A stretch of DNA of 64,000 bases from Ascarosepion bandense (lineage: Eukaryota; Mollusca; Cephalopoda; Sepiida; Sepiidae): positions 3,692,001 to 3,756,000 of the forward strand of contig JBBBDQ010000420.1 of assembly GCA_037127315.1 (NCBI GenBank), given 5' to 3'. Below the pieces are notes generated by a model. The model searched no databases, was not told the DNA's origin, and saw only the letters and a program-made list of their open reading frames with translations. The position numbers and the translations under genes are program-made. Shown here piece by piece: positions 21,800 to 33,000 of the stretch. Within the stretch, counting starts at the first letter, position 1; every line of letters begins with the position of its first letter.

Positions 21800-23464
21800 A
21801 ACTTGTCTAAATTTGAAATAAGTCATTGGAATTATGCCTTGCTCTCCTCTCGCTCTCGATAACTACAAATTAACAAAATGAAATAATCCTGATATTAAGT
21901 TTTAACTTTTCAGATATAATTCAGTAATTTAATTATGTTTAAAGATTTTGCTTTTTTTCTTAAATCTTCTAGAATTATTTAATTTTTCAGAAATACATTT
22001 AATTTTTCATTCCGGTTAAGGCAGTTTTTTTTTATTTCGCGTCGTCTTACTCCTATTCTAGTTGCCACACAAGTCGCAAAAGCCCTGTTTGTCCTGCTGT
22101 TTGACCCATATCTGAGGGTGACAATAATATCATTTCCAAGGATATTTGTAAAAAAAGTGGATGTATCAAGCTCAGTCTGAATTCGAACTCTTCGAGTGGA
22201 TGTTACACTAACCGTACGTCTAATGCAGATGGGCGGTAAGCTTTTTTGGAAATAATATAAAAGTGTATGACTTTTGTAGACATTGTTAGTAATTATTAAT
22301 TAAGATAGCAATTATTAATCAAGATTGCCAGTTATTATTTGCGGAAGGTTGAGTGGGTAAAAATATGTCTTGTAAAAAATATTCATCTCGAAAGAAAAAA
22401 GTAAGAAAAGAAACTAGACAAATTTTAATTCCATAACTTTACAAAAAAATATGTTTCTTCTAATTCTACTCAAGTTTCTTTTTGGGAAGTCGGTTTTCAC
22501 TCCACAGGGAACAGAACAGATACAGGATGATTTCTTATTGACGCCACTTACTACGCCGACTCGGACTGTTACATCCGACTGTTATTCAAACTCTCATGCC
22601 AACTCGGATTATTTGATACTTTATCCTTTTATTTAAGCGTGGAGTGCGAATCTATTAACAGACAGAAATGTGAGTGAATATTTAGTAGAAAAAGCTAGGT
22701 TCTCTTTAGAGATTTAGAAATTTCCAATAACTTAACTATATATGCTTAAAAGCTGAAACATTTATGTTTTAAAAGCTGTGTAATTTTTATTTTTCCCTGT
22801 AGAGAGAAATAAAAATTGCACAGCTCATTTAAATTTTACTTTTAGTTACTACACACTCAATAAGAATAGAGTATCTTATTAACAGTATTCAATAAAAAAA
22901 AACTTTTTTAAATTTGTCAGAAACAATGTAAGCAGCATAGATTCTAATAAAGTTTCTTCTTGGCAATTTTACTAAATCTTAATTTATATAGCTAGTTATA
23001 TTATAGATATTGTTCTCAAAAAAGCAATATAAATGATTTCATGGTATGTTAAATAATGACGGCATAATGTTCAAGGTTTTAGCCCTAAATTGCGATATAT
23101 GCTTTTTAGCTATCGTTTTTATTATATGAATTTAAAAACTGTTGATATTTCCTTTTCATTTATTTATGTACTATATCGTATTTTTTTTTTTTTTACATTC
23201 TAGTGTTGTTGTTTACCTAACGTTTTATATATTTTAACATGCGATGATATGTTCGGGAAGCTTCTAAAATACGTAAATGTTTCAATGATTGTCATTATGT
23301 TTCAAAGTTGACGTAATTTATATAAATTTTAAAGAATTTCTTCGCAAGCACTAGTTAAGAGGATGGGGATTATTTCGTCGTTTTTAAATATGCACTGCTA
23401 AATTAATGACGTGGAATTAAATCTTTGGGAGATTAAGAGTGTATAATTTACTTTGTTAATTATA
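21800..23464. other. AT-rich DNA; one diverged SINE and a hairpin
   Basis: 22090-22235 (minus) has a weak SINE-C-like head (gttagtgtaacatccac, gagttcgaattcag) and a tatgggtcaaacagcaggac block. The remainder is AT-rich with stops in all frames and no transposon motif that I recognise. Confidence 0.4.
22774..22824. repeat. 19-bp-arm hairpin
   Basis: agctgtgtaatttttattt and its inverse aaataaaaattgcacagct flank a 13-base loop. A single mismatch (a G-T wobble on one strand). No adjacent transposon signature. Confidence 0.85.
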
Positions 23465-24110
23465 TTTGCTCAGTAAAAAAGAGGAGTCCAAAATGCCAAT
23501 TACAATTTGGGGATGCTAAAACCAAGCAGGTGCAGAAATTTAAATACCTAGGAAGTGTTCTAACAGAGGCGGGCAAGTGTGACACTTAGTTCCGAAGGTA
23601 TATTGGCATGACCAAAGGTGAATTCCAGAAGCTGTGTAGAGTATTGAGAGACAGGGAAAATTCGTTGGAAACAAAGAATAGAGTACTGAACTGTTATGTG
23701 ATATCTCTCCCCTTATATGGCAACGAATGCTGGACAATCTCATTAAAGACGAAGGAAAGACTTGAACCAACAGAAATGTGGTTCTACAGAATGGTACTGA
23801 GGATTCCATAGGCAAAACATTTGAGCAACGACGAAGTTTTGGAGAGGATGGACAAGAAAAGGAAACTGATAATTAACATCAGTATAAGACAGCTGAAGTT
23901 TTGGGGGTATATAATGAGAAAGGAGGGCTTAGAGAATCTAATACTCACGGGTAGGATATGTGATGTACCTGAGCAGATGGATGGCGAAGCGGGGTTGAGC
24001 GGTATAATAAAAGAGGTGTTAAGAGCTTCAAGGTACAGGGAGATGTGGATGGCCATGATCGCCTACATCCTGAAGGGACAGAGCACAAAGAAGAAGAAGG
24101 ATTATTTTGG
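23465..24110 (+). pseudogene. RTE-like LINE, C-terminal coding part and 3' end
   Basis: Blocks in order: [61 protein letters not shown], a stop, then [38 protein letters not shown] and AMIAYILKG, followed by an AAGAAGAAG tail at 24090-24102. It spans two frames (23608-23811 and 23821-24276) with an in-frame stop between. Confidence 0.85.
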
Positions 24111-24438
24111 GCTAATATTTTATTTTATTACGGTTTCCTTTAATCATGAACCTGCGTTTTTATCGACATGTTGTCAAATGCGCATAATAGTACAATCAGA
24201 TTTTCACATCGAAAAAAAAAAGAAGGTTTCTTTAAATTTGTCCTCCGATCCAATTTCGAGAAAAGAAAGAAGGTAGAAATTTATTTTAAAAGACATTAAT
24301 AGGCAGAACACTAAAAGAAAATCGGCTGATTATTCTCTACTAACAGTCACTCAGTCAAATTAGATTGTTATTTAATTCCGGTCTGAGTTATTGCTGGAAT
24401 GAATGAAGTGGATGCCTTCAAGACAAAGAGTTAGGAAC

Positions 24439-24536
24439 CCAAGAATAAAACAGAATGAAAAAAATAAGTAAATAAAGAAAGAAGAGAAAGAGAGGAAAGA
24501 AAAAATAAGTAAAAAAATAAAAATAAAAAGAGCAAA

Positions 24537-24568
<32 letters not shown>

Positions 24569-25703
24569 AATAGAGATAGAAAAAGAAAAATATGTAAAGA
24601 AATAAAAAGAAAAAAGAAAAAATAAGTAAATAAAAACAGAAAATAACGACAGGAAAAGAAAGAATGAAAAACGAAGGAAAGAAGGGAAATACATAAAATA
24701 AAGATAGCAAAAGATAGCAAGAAAAAAATGAAAGATAGAAAGAAAAATGAACAAAAGAAAGAAAGAAAAAAAGAAAAATGAACGAAGAAAATAAAAAAGA
24801 ACGAAGAAAATAAATATCAGAAAAGGTAAGAAAAAATAAAGAAAGAAAGAAAATAAGTAATTAAATAAAGAGAATAGAGACAGAAAAAGAAAGAAAATAT
24901 GTAAAAAAAGAAAACCAAAAAAGAAAAAATTAGTAAATAAAAACAGAAAATAACGACAGGAAAAGAAAAACAATGAAAAACGAAGGAAAGAAGGAAAATA
25001 CATAAAATAAAGAAAAAATGAAAGATAGAAAGAAAAATGAAAGAAAGAAAAACTGAACAAAAGAAAGAAAGAAAAAAGAAAGAAGAAAATAAAAAGAAAG
25101 AAAATAAAGATCAGAAAAGGTAAGAAAGAAAATAAATAAAGAAAGAAAAAAGAAAGAAAGAAAAAAGGAAAATAAGTAAAAATAGAATAAAATTAAGAAT
25201 GAGATGTAATCAAAAACTACAAATGGAATTAGAAAATAAAATTAGAAATTAAAGACTGGCAGTAAATAAATGAATAATTAAATAAAAAAGAAATAAAATA
25301 TGTAAAGAAACAAAACTTAAGAACAAAAATGAAAGAAATAAAGAAAAAGCAAAAATAAGTAAGTAAATAAATAAAATAACGAAGGGAAAAAGAAAGAATG
25401 TAAAGAAATAAAACTAAACAAAAAAAGAAAGAATGAAAGAAGTTTACAAAGAAAGAAAGAAAATATAGTCAGAAATAGAAAAAAGAAAGAAAAATAAGTA
25501 AATAAATAAAAGACAGTAAAAAAAGAAAAAAGTAAGTAAAAAAGAAAGAAAAAAGAAAATAAGTAATTAAATAAAGAGAATACAGAACGACAAAGAAAGA
25601 AAGAAAATATATAAATAAATATAGCTAAAGAAAAAATAAATAAACACGGAAAATAATGTCAGTAAAAGAAAGAAAGAAAGAAAATAGATACAATAATAAA
25701 CAA

Positions 25704-25735
<32 letters not shown>

Positions 25736-26698
25736 CGCAAAATAAATAAATCAAATAAAGACAGTTAAAGTTAGAAAGGAAGGAAGGAAGAAAGAATGAA
25801 TGAATGCATGACGGAAAGAAATAAAGAAAGAAGGGAAATAAAAAGAGAAAGAAAGAAAGAAAGAAAATATTTAAAAGTAAATTGAAAAAGAAAGAAGGAA
25901 AAAGAATTAAAGAAGAAAAAGAAAGAAAGAAGAAAGAAATAAAGAAAGAATTAAAAATAAAGAATGAAATACAATTAAATAAAGTGTAAAAGAAAATAAA
26001 GAAAGAAAGAAAGAATAAATGAATGAAAAATGTAAAGAAACAGAATTAAAAAGAGAGAAAGAAAGAAAGAAAGAAAGAAAAGAAAGATAAGAAAAGAAAG
26101 AGAAAAATGAAAGAAGAGCGTACGTAAGAAATAAAATCAAAGAAAGAAAGATACTAAAAAAGAAAGAAAATAGAAAAAGAAATAGAAAGAAATAAAGAAA
26201 AAATACGTAAATAAATAAAGATTGAGAGAAACCATGAAAGAAAATAAGTAAAAAAGGGAAAAGAAAAATAAAGAATGAAATAGAATTAAAAAGTACAAAA
26301 GAAAATAAGCAAATAAATAAAAAAATGAAGAATCGAAGTAAATAAATAAAGAACAACATAAAGAAAAGAAGCAATATGTAAAGAAATAAAACTGAAAAAG
26401 GAAGATGAATAAAGAAAGAAGAAAAAAGAAAAATAGAAAGAAAATTAGTAAAAAAAATAAAGAAAATAAAGGAAAGGAAGGAAATAAAAATAAGTAGAAA
26501 AGAAAGAAAATATGTAAAGAAATAAAGTAAAAAAAGAAAAAATAATAAAGAAAGAATGAAAATAAAAATAGAAAAAAAAGAAAGAAAGAAAGAAAGAAAG
26601 AAAAAAGAAGTAAACAAAGAAAGAAATAAAGAATGAAGTAAATAAAGAAAGAAATAAAGAAAGAATTGATGAAAGAAAGGACGAAAGAAAAAAGTATG
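24439..26698. repeat. 2.26-kb polypurine tract, (GAAA)n-like
   Basis: The plus strand is almost wholly A and G with scattered T and very rare C, built from degenerate aaag/gaaa units with short pure (AAAG)n runs (for example about 24530-24567, 25695-25735, 26575-26602). Internal higher repeats exist, such as gaaaataacgacaggaaaaga at about 24640 and 24945. The long minus-strand frames rich in F, S and L are artefacts of this composition. Confidence 0.97.
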
Positions 26699-26699
26699 A

Positions 26700-27534
26700 A
26701 CAAACTTGTTTGTGGCGACACGGCGGTTTACAGATTTTATGTGTAACATAAATCACTCGCCTTGGTCATGGGTTTATCCGGCTGCAGTAGTTCAATAATA
26801 TCAGATGTTTCAGTTTCATGGCTCTAAACTTCGACAGCTGCCAACATGGGAGCAACTTTGGACGATTTGTCTGTTTTTATTCATTTAGTTTTTACCATTT
26901 TTTTTTTCATTTTATACTTTCCCATATCACATGCCTGCAGACAGCATCGCATTTTTTTTTCTGTCAAACTCGGCCACGTTAGACAAGATAAGCCACTAAA
27001 TGCCTCGTATTAACTGATTCTATTGTAGCTTTTATTTATTTTGATTTCCGCTTTCTTTCAATATCCTCTTTATCTTTTAAAAACTTCAGAGACTGACTCA
27101 GATTGTGAATAGGATGTCATCAATTCTCTGCTTTTTTGCTTCCTATGAAAAATCTAAATTAATTTCCAGTCGGAAATATTTAGATATTTGCATCCACGGA
27201 AGTTTAGTTTCTAATCTATTATTTTTTTCAAAATGCAACCCATTTTTTAAACTATAGTTGATAAATACTTGCAATAAAAAGCCGCATGGGATTGACGAAT
27301 TGCAAAGGTAAACATGGTATTAAGAAAAAGGAAAATTTTATTAGAAACAAAGAAAAGGATGCCATTCACAGACTATATTTAAGGCGAATAGATTACATTC
27401 ACAAGAGATATTGAATGCAAGTGGTTGACATTCACAAGTGATACTAGAGTTCTAATCTATTCTTGTCCTCTTTTCCACTCTCAAGCTGTTAGCTCAAGAG
27501 AGGTTAATTTCAAAAGAAAATCAAATGTCTGTTT
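26700..27534. other. No gene seen
   Basis: AT-rich with T-runs. A short unit cattcacaagagatattgaatgc at 27399-27446 repeats the one at 28155-28290. No transposon motif is recognised otherwise. Confidence 0.4.
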
Positions 27535-27832
27535 TCTATCTACACTCTTTACATTATTCGGACGACTGTCCTCATCTTCGTTGCATTTGTACGACGTTTC
27601 TGTCGTTGTCGGCCTTCTTCACGTGCTAGGAATTTCGAACCAAACCCTTTGTTACGATCACATTCTCATTCCTTTTACGAAGTCTCTTTTGGCAGTCATG
27701 ACTTACCTCCCTCTAACCCGACTCTCTAAGTTACTTTTTCACCACTGCAGTAGCCTGGTATTGAACTCACAACTCGTTGGGTCAAGTCACTGGAACTAAC
27801 CAATGTCTATATCCACTGAGCTATGTGTCCTT
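27535..27832 (-). mobile_element. SINE-B copy
   Basis: tRNA-like head at the right (inverse of acacatagctcagtggatat, with gagttcaataccagg). The core gtgaagaaggccgacaacg, agaaacgtcgtac and atgaggacagtcgtccgaa continues leftward. Same architecture as 15675-16020. Confidence 0.75.
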
Positions 27833-27955
27833 AACGTCGTACAAATAGCAACCAAGATGAGGTCAATAATCCCAATAATATAAATAGTGTAAATACTACC
27901 TCATCTCAGAAATATAGACAAATACTGTTTTTATCTATCTGGTTGTTTTATTTTG
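27833..27955 (+). mobile_element. SINE-B distal fragment, head-to-head with the previous copy
   Basis: Starts within the core (aacgtcgtacaaat) and continues to the atgaggtcaata, taaatagtgtaaatac and ctatctggttg region. It lies in opposite orientation to the copy it abuts. Confidence 0.6.
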
Positions 27956-28154
27956 TTTGTTTTTCCTTAAAACTTGTCTCTGCATGTGTAAGGTAAATGA
28001 AACAGAAAACGCAGGGGAAAGTGCTGAAGAATAAATCTTATTAAAATCAGAGACTGATCAGTTTCATAAATTTTTGAAACTTATGAGGAGCAACCGAGGA
28101 GCCAGCTAAAATTCGGGGGAGGACTTGGCCCCTTCTGCCTAACCCATAGAATCG

Positions 28155-28290
28155 GCACTTTTCACAGGAGATACTGAAGGCAAGTGGTTGATATTCACAA
28201 GGAATATTAAAGACAAGTGGTTAACATTCACAGGAGATATTGAATGCAAACGGAAAACAATCATAGGAGATATTGAAGGAATGTGGGACA
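28155..28290. repeat. Short tandem repeat, ~40-bp unit
   Basis: Three to four diverged copies of attcacaggagatattgaa.gcaa.tgg. A related pair lies at 27399-27446, so the repeats flank the SINE-B pair. Confidence 0.7.
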
Positions 28291-28339
28291 GAGCAAAACA
28301 GATTTTTCCTTAAAAACGGCTTGCTTCCGAACTGACTCC

Positions 28340-28580
28340 ATCGTAAAACGCTTCTTTGAAAGCTACAATCTTCTTCAAGTCAAGAGTTAATCATTATCTA
28401 ACTTTTCCTCATCTAACACGAACGCATATCATACACCAGCGAGCTTGTGTAAGTTGGTGGCAGAATAGGGTTTGAGAAGGAGAGGAAAGAGGCAAATAAT
28501 TTTTAAGAACTACAAATTATAGAAAGTAGAGGATGGCCATTATTAATCACGTTCTGAACAGGCACAGCACTGAATAGAAT
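28340..28580 (+). pseudogene. Jockey-like scrap joined to RTE-like 3' end
   Basis: 28365-28405 matches the ctacaatctt...aagtcaagagttaatca block of the Jockey-like 3' coding end. From about 28455 the sequence is the RTE-like 3' end (ggtttgagaaggag, ggatggccat.at..atcacgttctgaa). Confidence 0.5.
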
Positions 28581-28914
28581 AAGTATTTTATTACAGACTG
28601 GTGACGCTCCTTATCAAAGGTTATCGTCATCTTTTAGTATTCTGCATAAGTACTTTTGCTGTTACTATTTTCATTCTAGTTTTCTCGTCGTAATTACAAT
28701 ACTTTATTTCTATCTTTTGCAAAATTGTATTACTATTTCCATGGCGAACGTTCCACTGATTAAGTCCGCCAGTTCAGACCTTTAATTCTAGGACAAGCCA
28801 TGCCACTTCCGCGGAGTTCAATCACTCTTATTTCCTCGGTATTGTATATAAAAAGAGACATTTAATTTTCCCCCAAAACAGCTACTTTGCAGAAATAACT
28901 CCCATGTGATTGCT

Positions 28915-29010
28915 TTCTTGAAAACAAAAAATTTAATCTCTTCAAGTCAAGAGTCAGCCGTTATTTATCCTTCTTTCCGCCATAATCTTCACTTCCTACT
29001 ATCACCAACT
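28915..29010 (+). pseudogene. Jockey-like LINE scrap
   Basis: The tttaatctcttcaagtcaagag..agccgttattta block parallels the same C-terminal segment as at 28365-28405. Confidence 0.35.
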
Positions 29011-29029
29011 TGTATTTAGTGATATTTAA

Positions 29030-29515
29030 TATGGAAAAGAAAATAGGAAAATTTCGTTGAAAACAAAGAAAAGAGTACTAGGTTGTCATGTGATATCTGT
29101 CTTTTAGTATGGCAGCGAATGCTAGACAATCTCATTAAAGATGAAAGAAAGACTTGAAGCAATCAAAATTTGGTTCTACAGAAGGATGCTGAGGATACCC
29201 TGGATCCCGCATGTTAGCAACAACGAGTTTTTAGAAAAGGAAAATTCTACTTAACATCAGGAAAAGACAGCTGAAGTTTCCGGATATGCAATGAGGAAGG
29301 AGGGCTTGGAGAATGTGATACAAACGGGAGGGATAGAGAGACTGGGGAAAGCAACGCATGATATACTTGATGGGCTTTGTGTAAATGGATGGCAGAGCAG
29401 GGTTTGAGAGGGATGACAAGAGAAAGGGCGTTAAGATCTACAACGGATAGGGAGATGTGGAAGGCCATGATCGCTTTCGTCCTGAAAGGGACACGGTACA
29501 TAGAAGAAGTGTTTC
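29030..29515 (+). pseudogene. RTE-like LINE, C-terminal coding part and 3' end
   Basis: Blocks ttgaaaacaaagaaaagagtact, atgtgatatctgtc, gaatgct.gacaatctcatt, tggttctacagaaggatgctgaggata and aagacagctgaagtt are followed by the ggccatgatcgc..tcgtcctgaaaggg end and a gaagaag tail. Small deletions destroy the frame. Confidence 0.8.
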
Positions 29516-29534
29516 AAATATCAAATCAGTATTG

Positions 29535-30068
29535 AGAAGAGGTGGATTCATACCTAATCAGAATTTGATAAACAAGAAAGTATAATGTGGATATAAAGTG
29601 GTGGATCAATTATATATTATAATCAATATATAAACTAATCCCTCATTTGTGGCCATGCTAGTTTCTATACATTTATGGGTTTGAGCAGATAGATGGCAGA
29701 GGAGGGTTTTGGTGGGATAGCAAGAAAAAGGGTGTTCAGAGCTACAAGTGATATGAAGATGGGGAAGGCCATGATCGCCTAGAAGAGGTGGATTCATACC
29801 TAATCAGAATTTGATAAACAAGAAATTATAATGTGGATATAAAGTGGGGGATCAATTCTATATTATAATCAATATATAAACTAATCCCTCAATTTGTGGC
29901 CATGCTAGTTTCTATACATTTATATTCTACATTTGTGGGTTTGAACAAATAGTGCAGTGTTTTGGAGGGATAGCAAGAAAAAGGGTGTTAAGAGCTACAG
30001 GGGTAGCGAGATGTGGAAGGCCATGATCGCTTACGTCCTGAAAGGGACACGGCACGTAGAAGAAGGTT
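29535..30068 (+). repeat. 246-bp tandem duplication carrying RTE-like 3' ends
   Basis: agaagaggtggattcatacc occurs at 29535 and 29781 (246 bp apart). It is followed in both by the same AT-rich flank and then a LINE 3' end (atagcaagaaaaagggtgtt, ggccatgatcgc). The second unit retains the full 3' terminus and gaagaag tail at 30060-30067. Confidence 0.85.
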
Positions 30069-30352
30069 TGTCATTTTACTATTCCTCATACATTTACTCT
30101 TTATAAATGCTCTCCTTTATACAAATGGGTTGACATTCTGCAGGTTTAATTCTTCTTTAATAAACTGTGTATTCTTAGACGCATGATTTTACTCATTTTA
30201 AATTTTTGTTGTACATTTTATTCAAGAAAATAAGAAAGCCGTTCATCTTTCAAAGAATTGGTATCATAATTTGGTCGACTGAATTTCTTCATCATTTTTG
30301 CTTGAATTTGATGCAGTTACGTGACATTATGACCTGATAATTGATAACTTGT

Positions 30353-30470
30353 CTACGGTTATATCGTGTTTAATACACCGGTTTCCGTCCGATCACCGAA
30401 GTTAAGCAACATCGAGCCTGGTCAGTGCTTAAATGGGTGACCATTTGAGAATACCAGGTGCTGTAAACGT
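30353..30470 (+). rRNA. 5S rRNA-like sequence fused to another repeat
   Basis: ctacggttatatcgtg, cgatcaccgaagttaagcaac, gagcctggtcagtgctt, gggtgacc and gaataccaggtgctgta identify a diverged 5S rRNA. It is joined at the 3' end not to the SINE-A head but to the sequence at 30471-30625. Diverged from the 5S heads at 11118 and 57972. Confidence 0.85.
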
Positions 30471-30625
30471 AAGGACCAAGAATGGTCCACCGGTCCTCCA
30501 GGTTTGGGGTTTGGGGGTTTGGGGGTTGGGTGCAAGGCTAACAACCCTGCCCCGTAAAAAAAAAAACAGTTTGTTACAGCAACAAAAAGTTGCTGTCCTA
30601 TGCATCACCTGGGTGCGATGGTAAA
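30471..30625 (+). repeat. Repeat partner downstream of 5S: GGTCC..GTTTGGGG block
   Basis: Contains tggtcc(acc)ggtcctccagg, reiterated gtttggggg, aggctaacaaccctgccccg, a poly-A run and gttacagcaacaaaaagttgctgtcct...cacctgggtgcgatgg. I recall similar text from 5' regions of invertebrate non-LTR elements but cannot name the family. A compact fold (gcaac..gttgc) is visible. Confidence 0.55.
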
Positions 30626-31030
30626 TGATGAATTGATAACTTGCTTAATATTGCGAATGCATCATTCTGACGTAAGAATGATAAAATTTACACAAATTAA
30701 AAGATTTTTATAAGATACTTACGTTTGAAACACCGATTTGAAATTTTCTTAGAAATGAAGGTCTACATATTAAAAAAAGGCATGACAAAAAGGAATTTAA
30801 AAAGATCATTAAACCTTTCGATCAGTCGGGCATTGATTTAATTGAATTTTGATGTGAAATATATACTGTAAGGTCCTGTCTAAATTATAATTATCCGATT
30901 CCTGTTCGTGAGCGTGTTAGTTTGTTAACTTAAACAGCAAAAATGGTACATCGTAGAGAGATTATGTGAGAGCAATAACGCTATTATACCTGATTTTAAA
31001 TCCAAAGCAATTTACGTTTCAATTTGCAAT

Positions 31031-31069
<39 letters not shown>

Positions 31070-31304
31070 TCATGTGAACTTTCTTCCTGCTGTGTAAGCA
31101 GGACTATAATGATTTAGATTTTTTATATTGTAGTTGAAAGAATATTGTATAAACATTAAAAGAAGAAAAAAAAATTAACTGATGAAAATACATGTGAAAT
31201 AATGCGACCAATAATTCTGCATAAAGATATTTAAGATTTTTGTTTACAAAAATAAGTAAAAAATAACTTATAATTGTTTTGTTTATATTTCTCATGGACC
31301 GAAA
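30626..31304. other. No gene seen; (AAT)n at 31032-31066
   Basis: AT-rich. It includes an (ATA)n microsatellite and an A-run at 31165-31175. Stops in all frames. Confidence 0.5.
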
Positions 31305-31460
31305 ACAATATACCCCAGTGATGGAAATAAAGGGTTCAATTCGAAATTCAAATTACCTGAAGAAGGCCGGGGCGTACAACGGCCTAAACGTCGTTATTAT
31401 GAATATGGCAATAAAGATGAGGACAAAAGTCCGAACAATGTAAATAATGTAACTATTTTA
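31305..31460 (+). mobile_element. SINE-B distal copy (headless)
   Basis: ataccccagtgatggaaata, then cctgaagaaggccggggcg, tacaacggcctaaacgtcg and gaggacaaaagtccgaacaatg. The conserved core forms an AGGCC/GGCCT hairpin (31363-31384). No tRNA head. Confidence 0.75.
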
Positions 31461-31897
31461 ATACAGAATTATTTTTTCTTGGGACATCTTCTGCTTTTTA
31501 TTTAATGAACTACGACATCACATTGAATTCTATTATGGTTTTGTATTCTCTTAATATATGTATAAGGCGTTCTGAACTCAAAGGAAAATGACATGTTTTG
31601 TGATTATAAGTTTAACTGAAAAATCTAAATATTGCTTCTTTTTTACTAATGTAATAATTTACAATAATTTACAATTATTATTTATTTCATTTTATTTCAT
31701 TTCATTTATTATTTATTATACATATTATGATTATTATATTTATTTAGAGTTATATTTATATATTTTTTGTTATTATTTCTTTCAATATTTTTTTACAGTT
31801 TTCAGTTTTTCTGTATTAGTATTTATTTGTTTTTATACAACAAACCTAATGATATTTTGTCTTGCTTTTATTCTTTTACCTTAAGTCTTACCTAAAA

Positions 31898-32206
31898 GGA
31901 TGTGCGTTGTGGCGCAATGGATATCGACTAGGAACAAGATATTGGAGAGATGAGTTCGAATTCCAGTTGAATTTCTCGCATTCACTTACGCACAAATACG
32001 TTTGGGAAAAACATTAATCTGTCTCATCCCTCCAGTTATGGGTTAAATAATAGAACAGATTGGGTTCTATATCCTTGGCTGGCAACCAGTCTACCACAGA
32101 AAGTAATGTCAGCCTACTACAGGATAATTTTCTGCCCAGTCACTCATGTCTCTGACGAGACATGATCGCCCAAGCGTGTATCACGTATGGCATTTAACTG
32201 ACTGAT
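31898..32206 (+). mobile_element. SINE-A, full length with target-site duplication
   Basis: Head ggatgtgcgttgtggcgcaa, terminus tttaactgactga. The 10-bp direct repeat ttacctaaaa flanks it (31888-31897 and 32207-32216). No poly-A tail: the element ends with ACTGACTGA. Confidence 0.95.
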
Positions 32207-32346
32207 TTACCTAAAATACTTTTGCTTATCTAAAGTGAGATTTATCAACTTTGCATTTCCATCTCTCGTTAAATTTTTATCAATTTATACTTGAGTCACA
32301 TAAATGATTTTGTATATTAAATAATGACTACATAATGTCCACATTT

Positions 32347-32632
32347 GATACCGGCTCGGGACGAGAAATCGGGGAGCCGAGTTCGAATTCCAGTTGAATC
32401 CATTGTATTCACTTTCGCGCAAATACCCTTGGGAAAGGTATTAATCCGTCTCTACCTTCCAGTTATGGGTTAAATAGCAGGACAGACTGGGTTCTATAGC
32501 CTTGGTCGGCAACCAGTCTACCACAGAAAGCAATGGCAACCTACTGCGGGATAATGTTCTGCCCAGTCAGTCATGTCTCTTTCGAGACATGATCACCCAA
32601 GCGTGTATCACGTATGGCACTTAACTGATTGA
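32347..32632 (+). mobile_element. SINE-A, 5'-truncated
   Basis: Starts in the head at ccggctcgggacgag, B box GAGTTCGAATTCC, and ends cacttaactgattga. It lies only 140 bp from the copy at 31898-32206 and in the same orientation. Confidence 0.9.
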
Positions 32633-33000
32633 ATGTCTTAGATTTTACGCTTAAATCCTTATATATTTTTTTCATTTTTTGTTTTTACGTAATTTGCCTT
32701 GCTTTCTAGTGTTTTTGTTTACTTATCGTCTTACAGATTTCAAAATTGCTAATTTTGGTGGAGGGCTTCTCATATATGTAATTTTTATAAATGATGTACA
32801 TTATGTTCTAAAAGTTGTCATAACGAAGATTAATAATGGGGACAATCTCCTACTGTCTAGAAAATAGTTCCGTGGGATGCGCTTCTAATAATTTTTGGCA
32901 ACTATGTCTAGTCCCAAGCCAAAGAATGGGCGGCGAACAACTGGCTCCTCCAAACCAAATGTTTCGGGTAAATGCTGCTCGACAGTCCAAGAATCTAGAC

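Noticed and set aside
24439..26698. CRISPR-like or satellite array in the purine tract
   Set aside because: There are no constant repeats with unique spacers. Units are degenerate tetranucleotides and the DNA is eukaryotic.
24372..26756. Long minus-strand open frames (up to 280 codons) rich in F, S, L and I that look like membrane proteins
   Set aside because: They are the pyrimidine complement of the purine tract. Overlapping frames have the same composition and none shows a domain.
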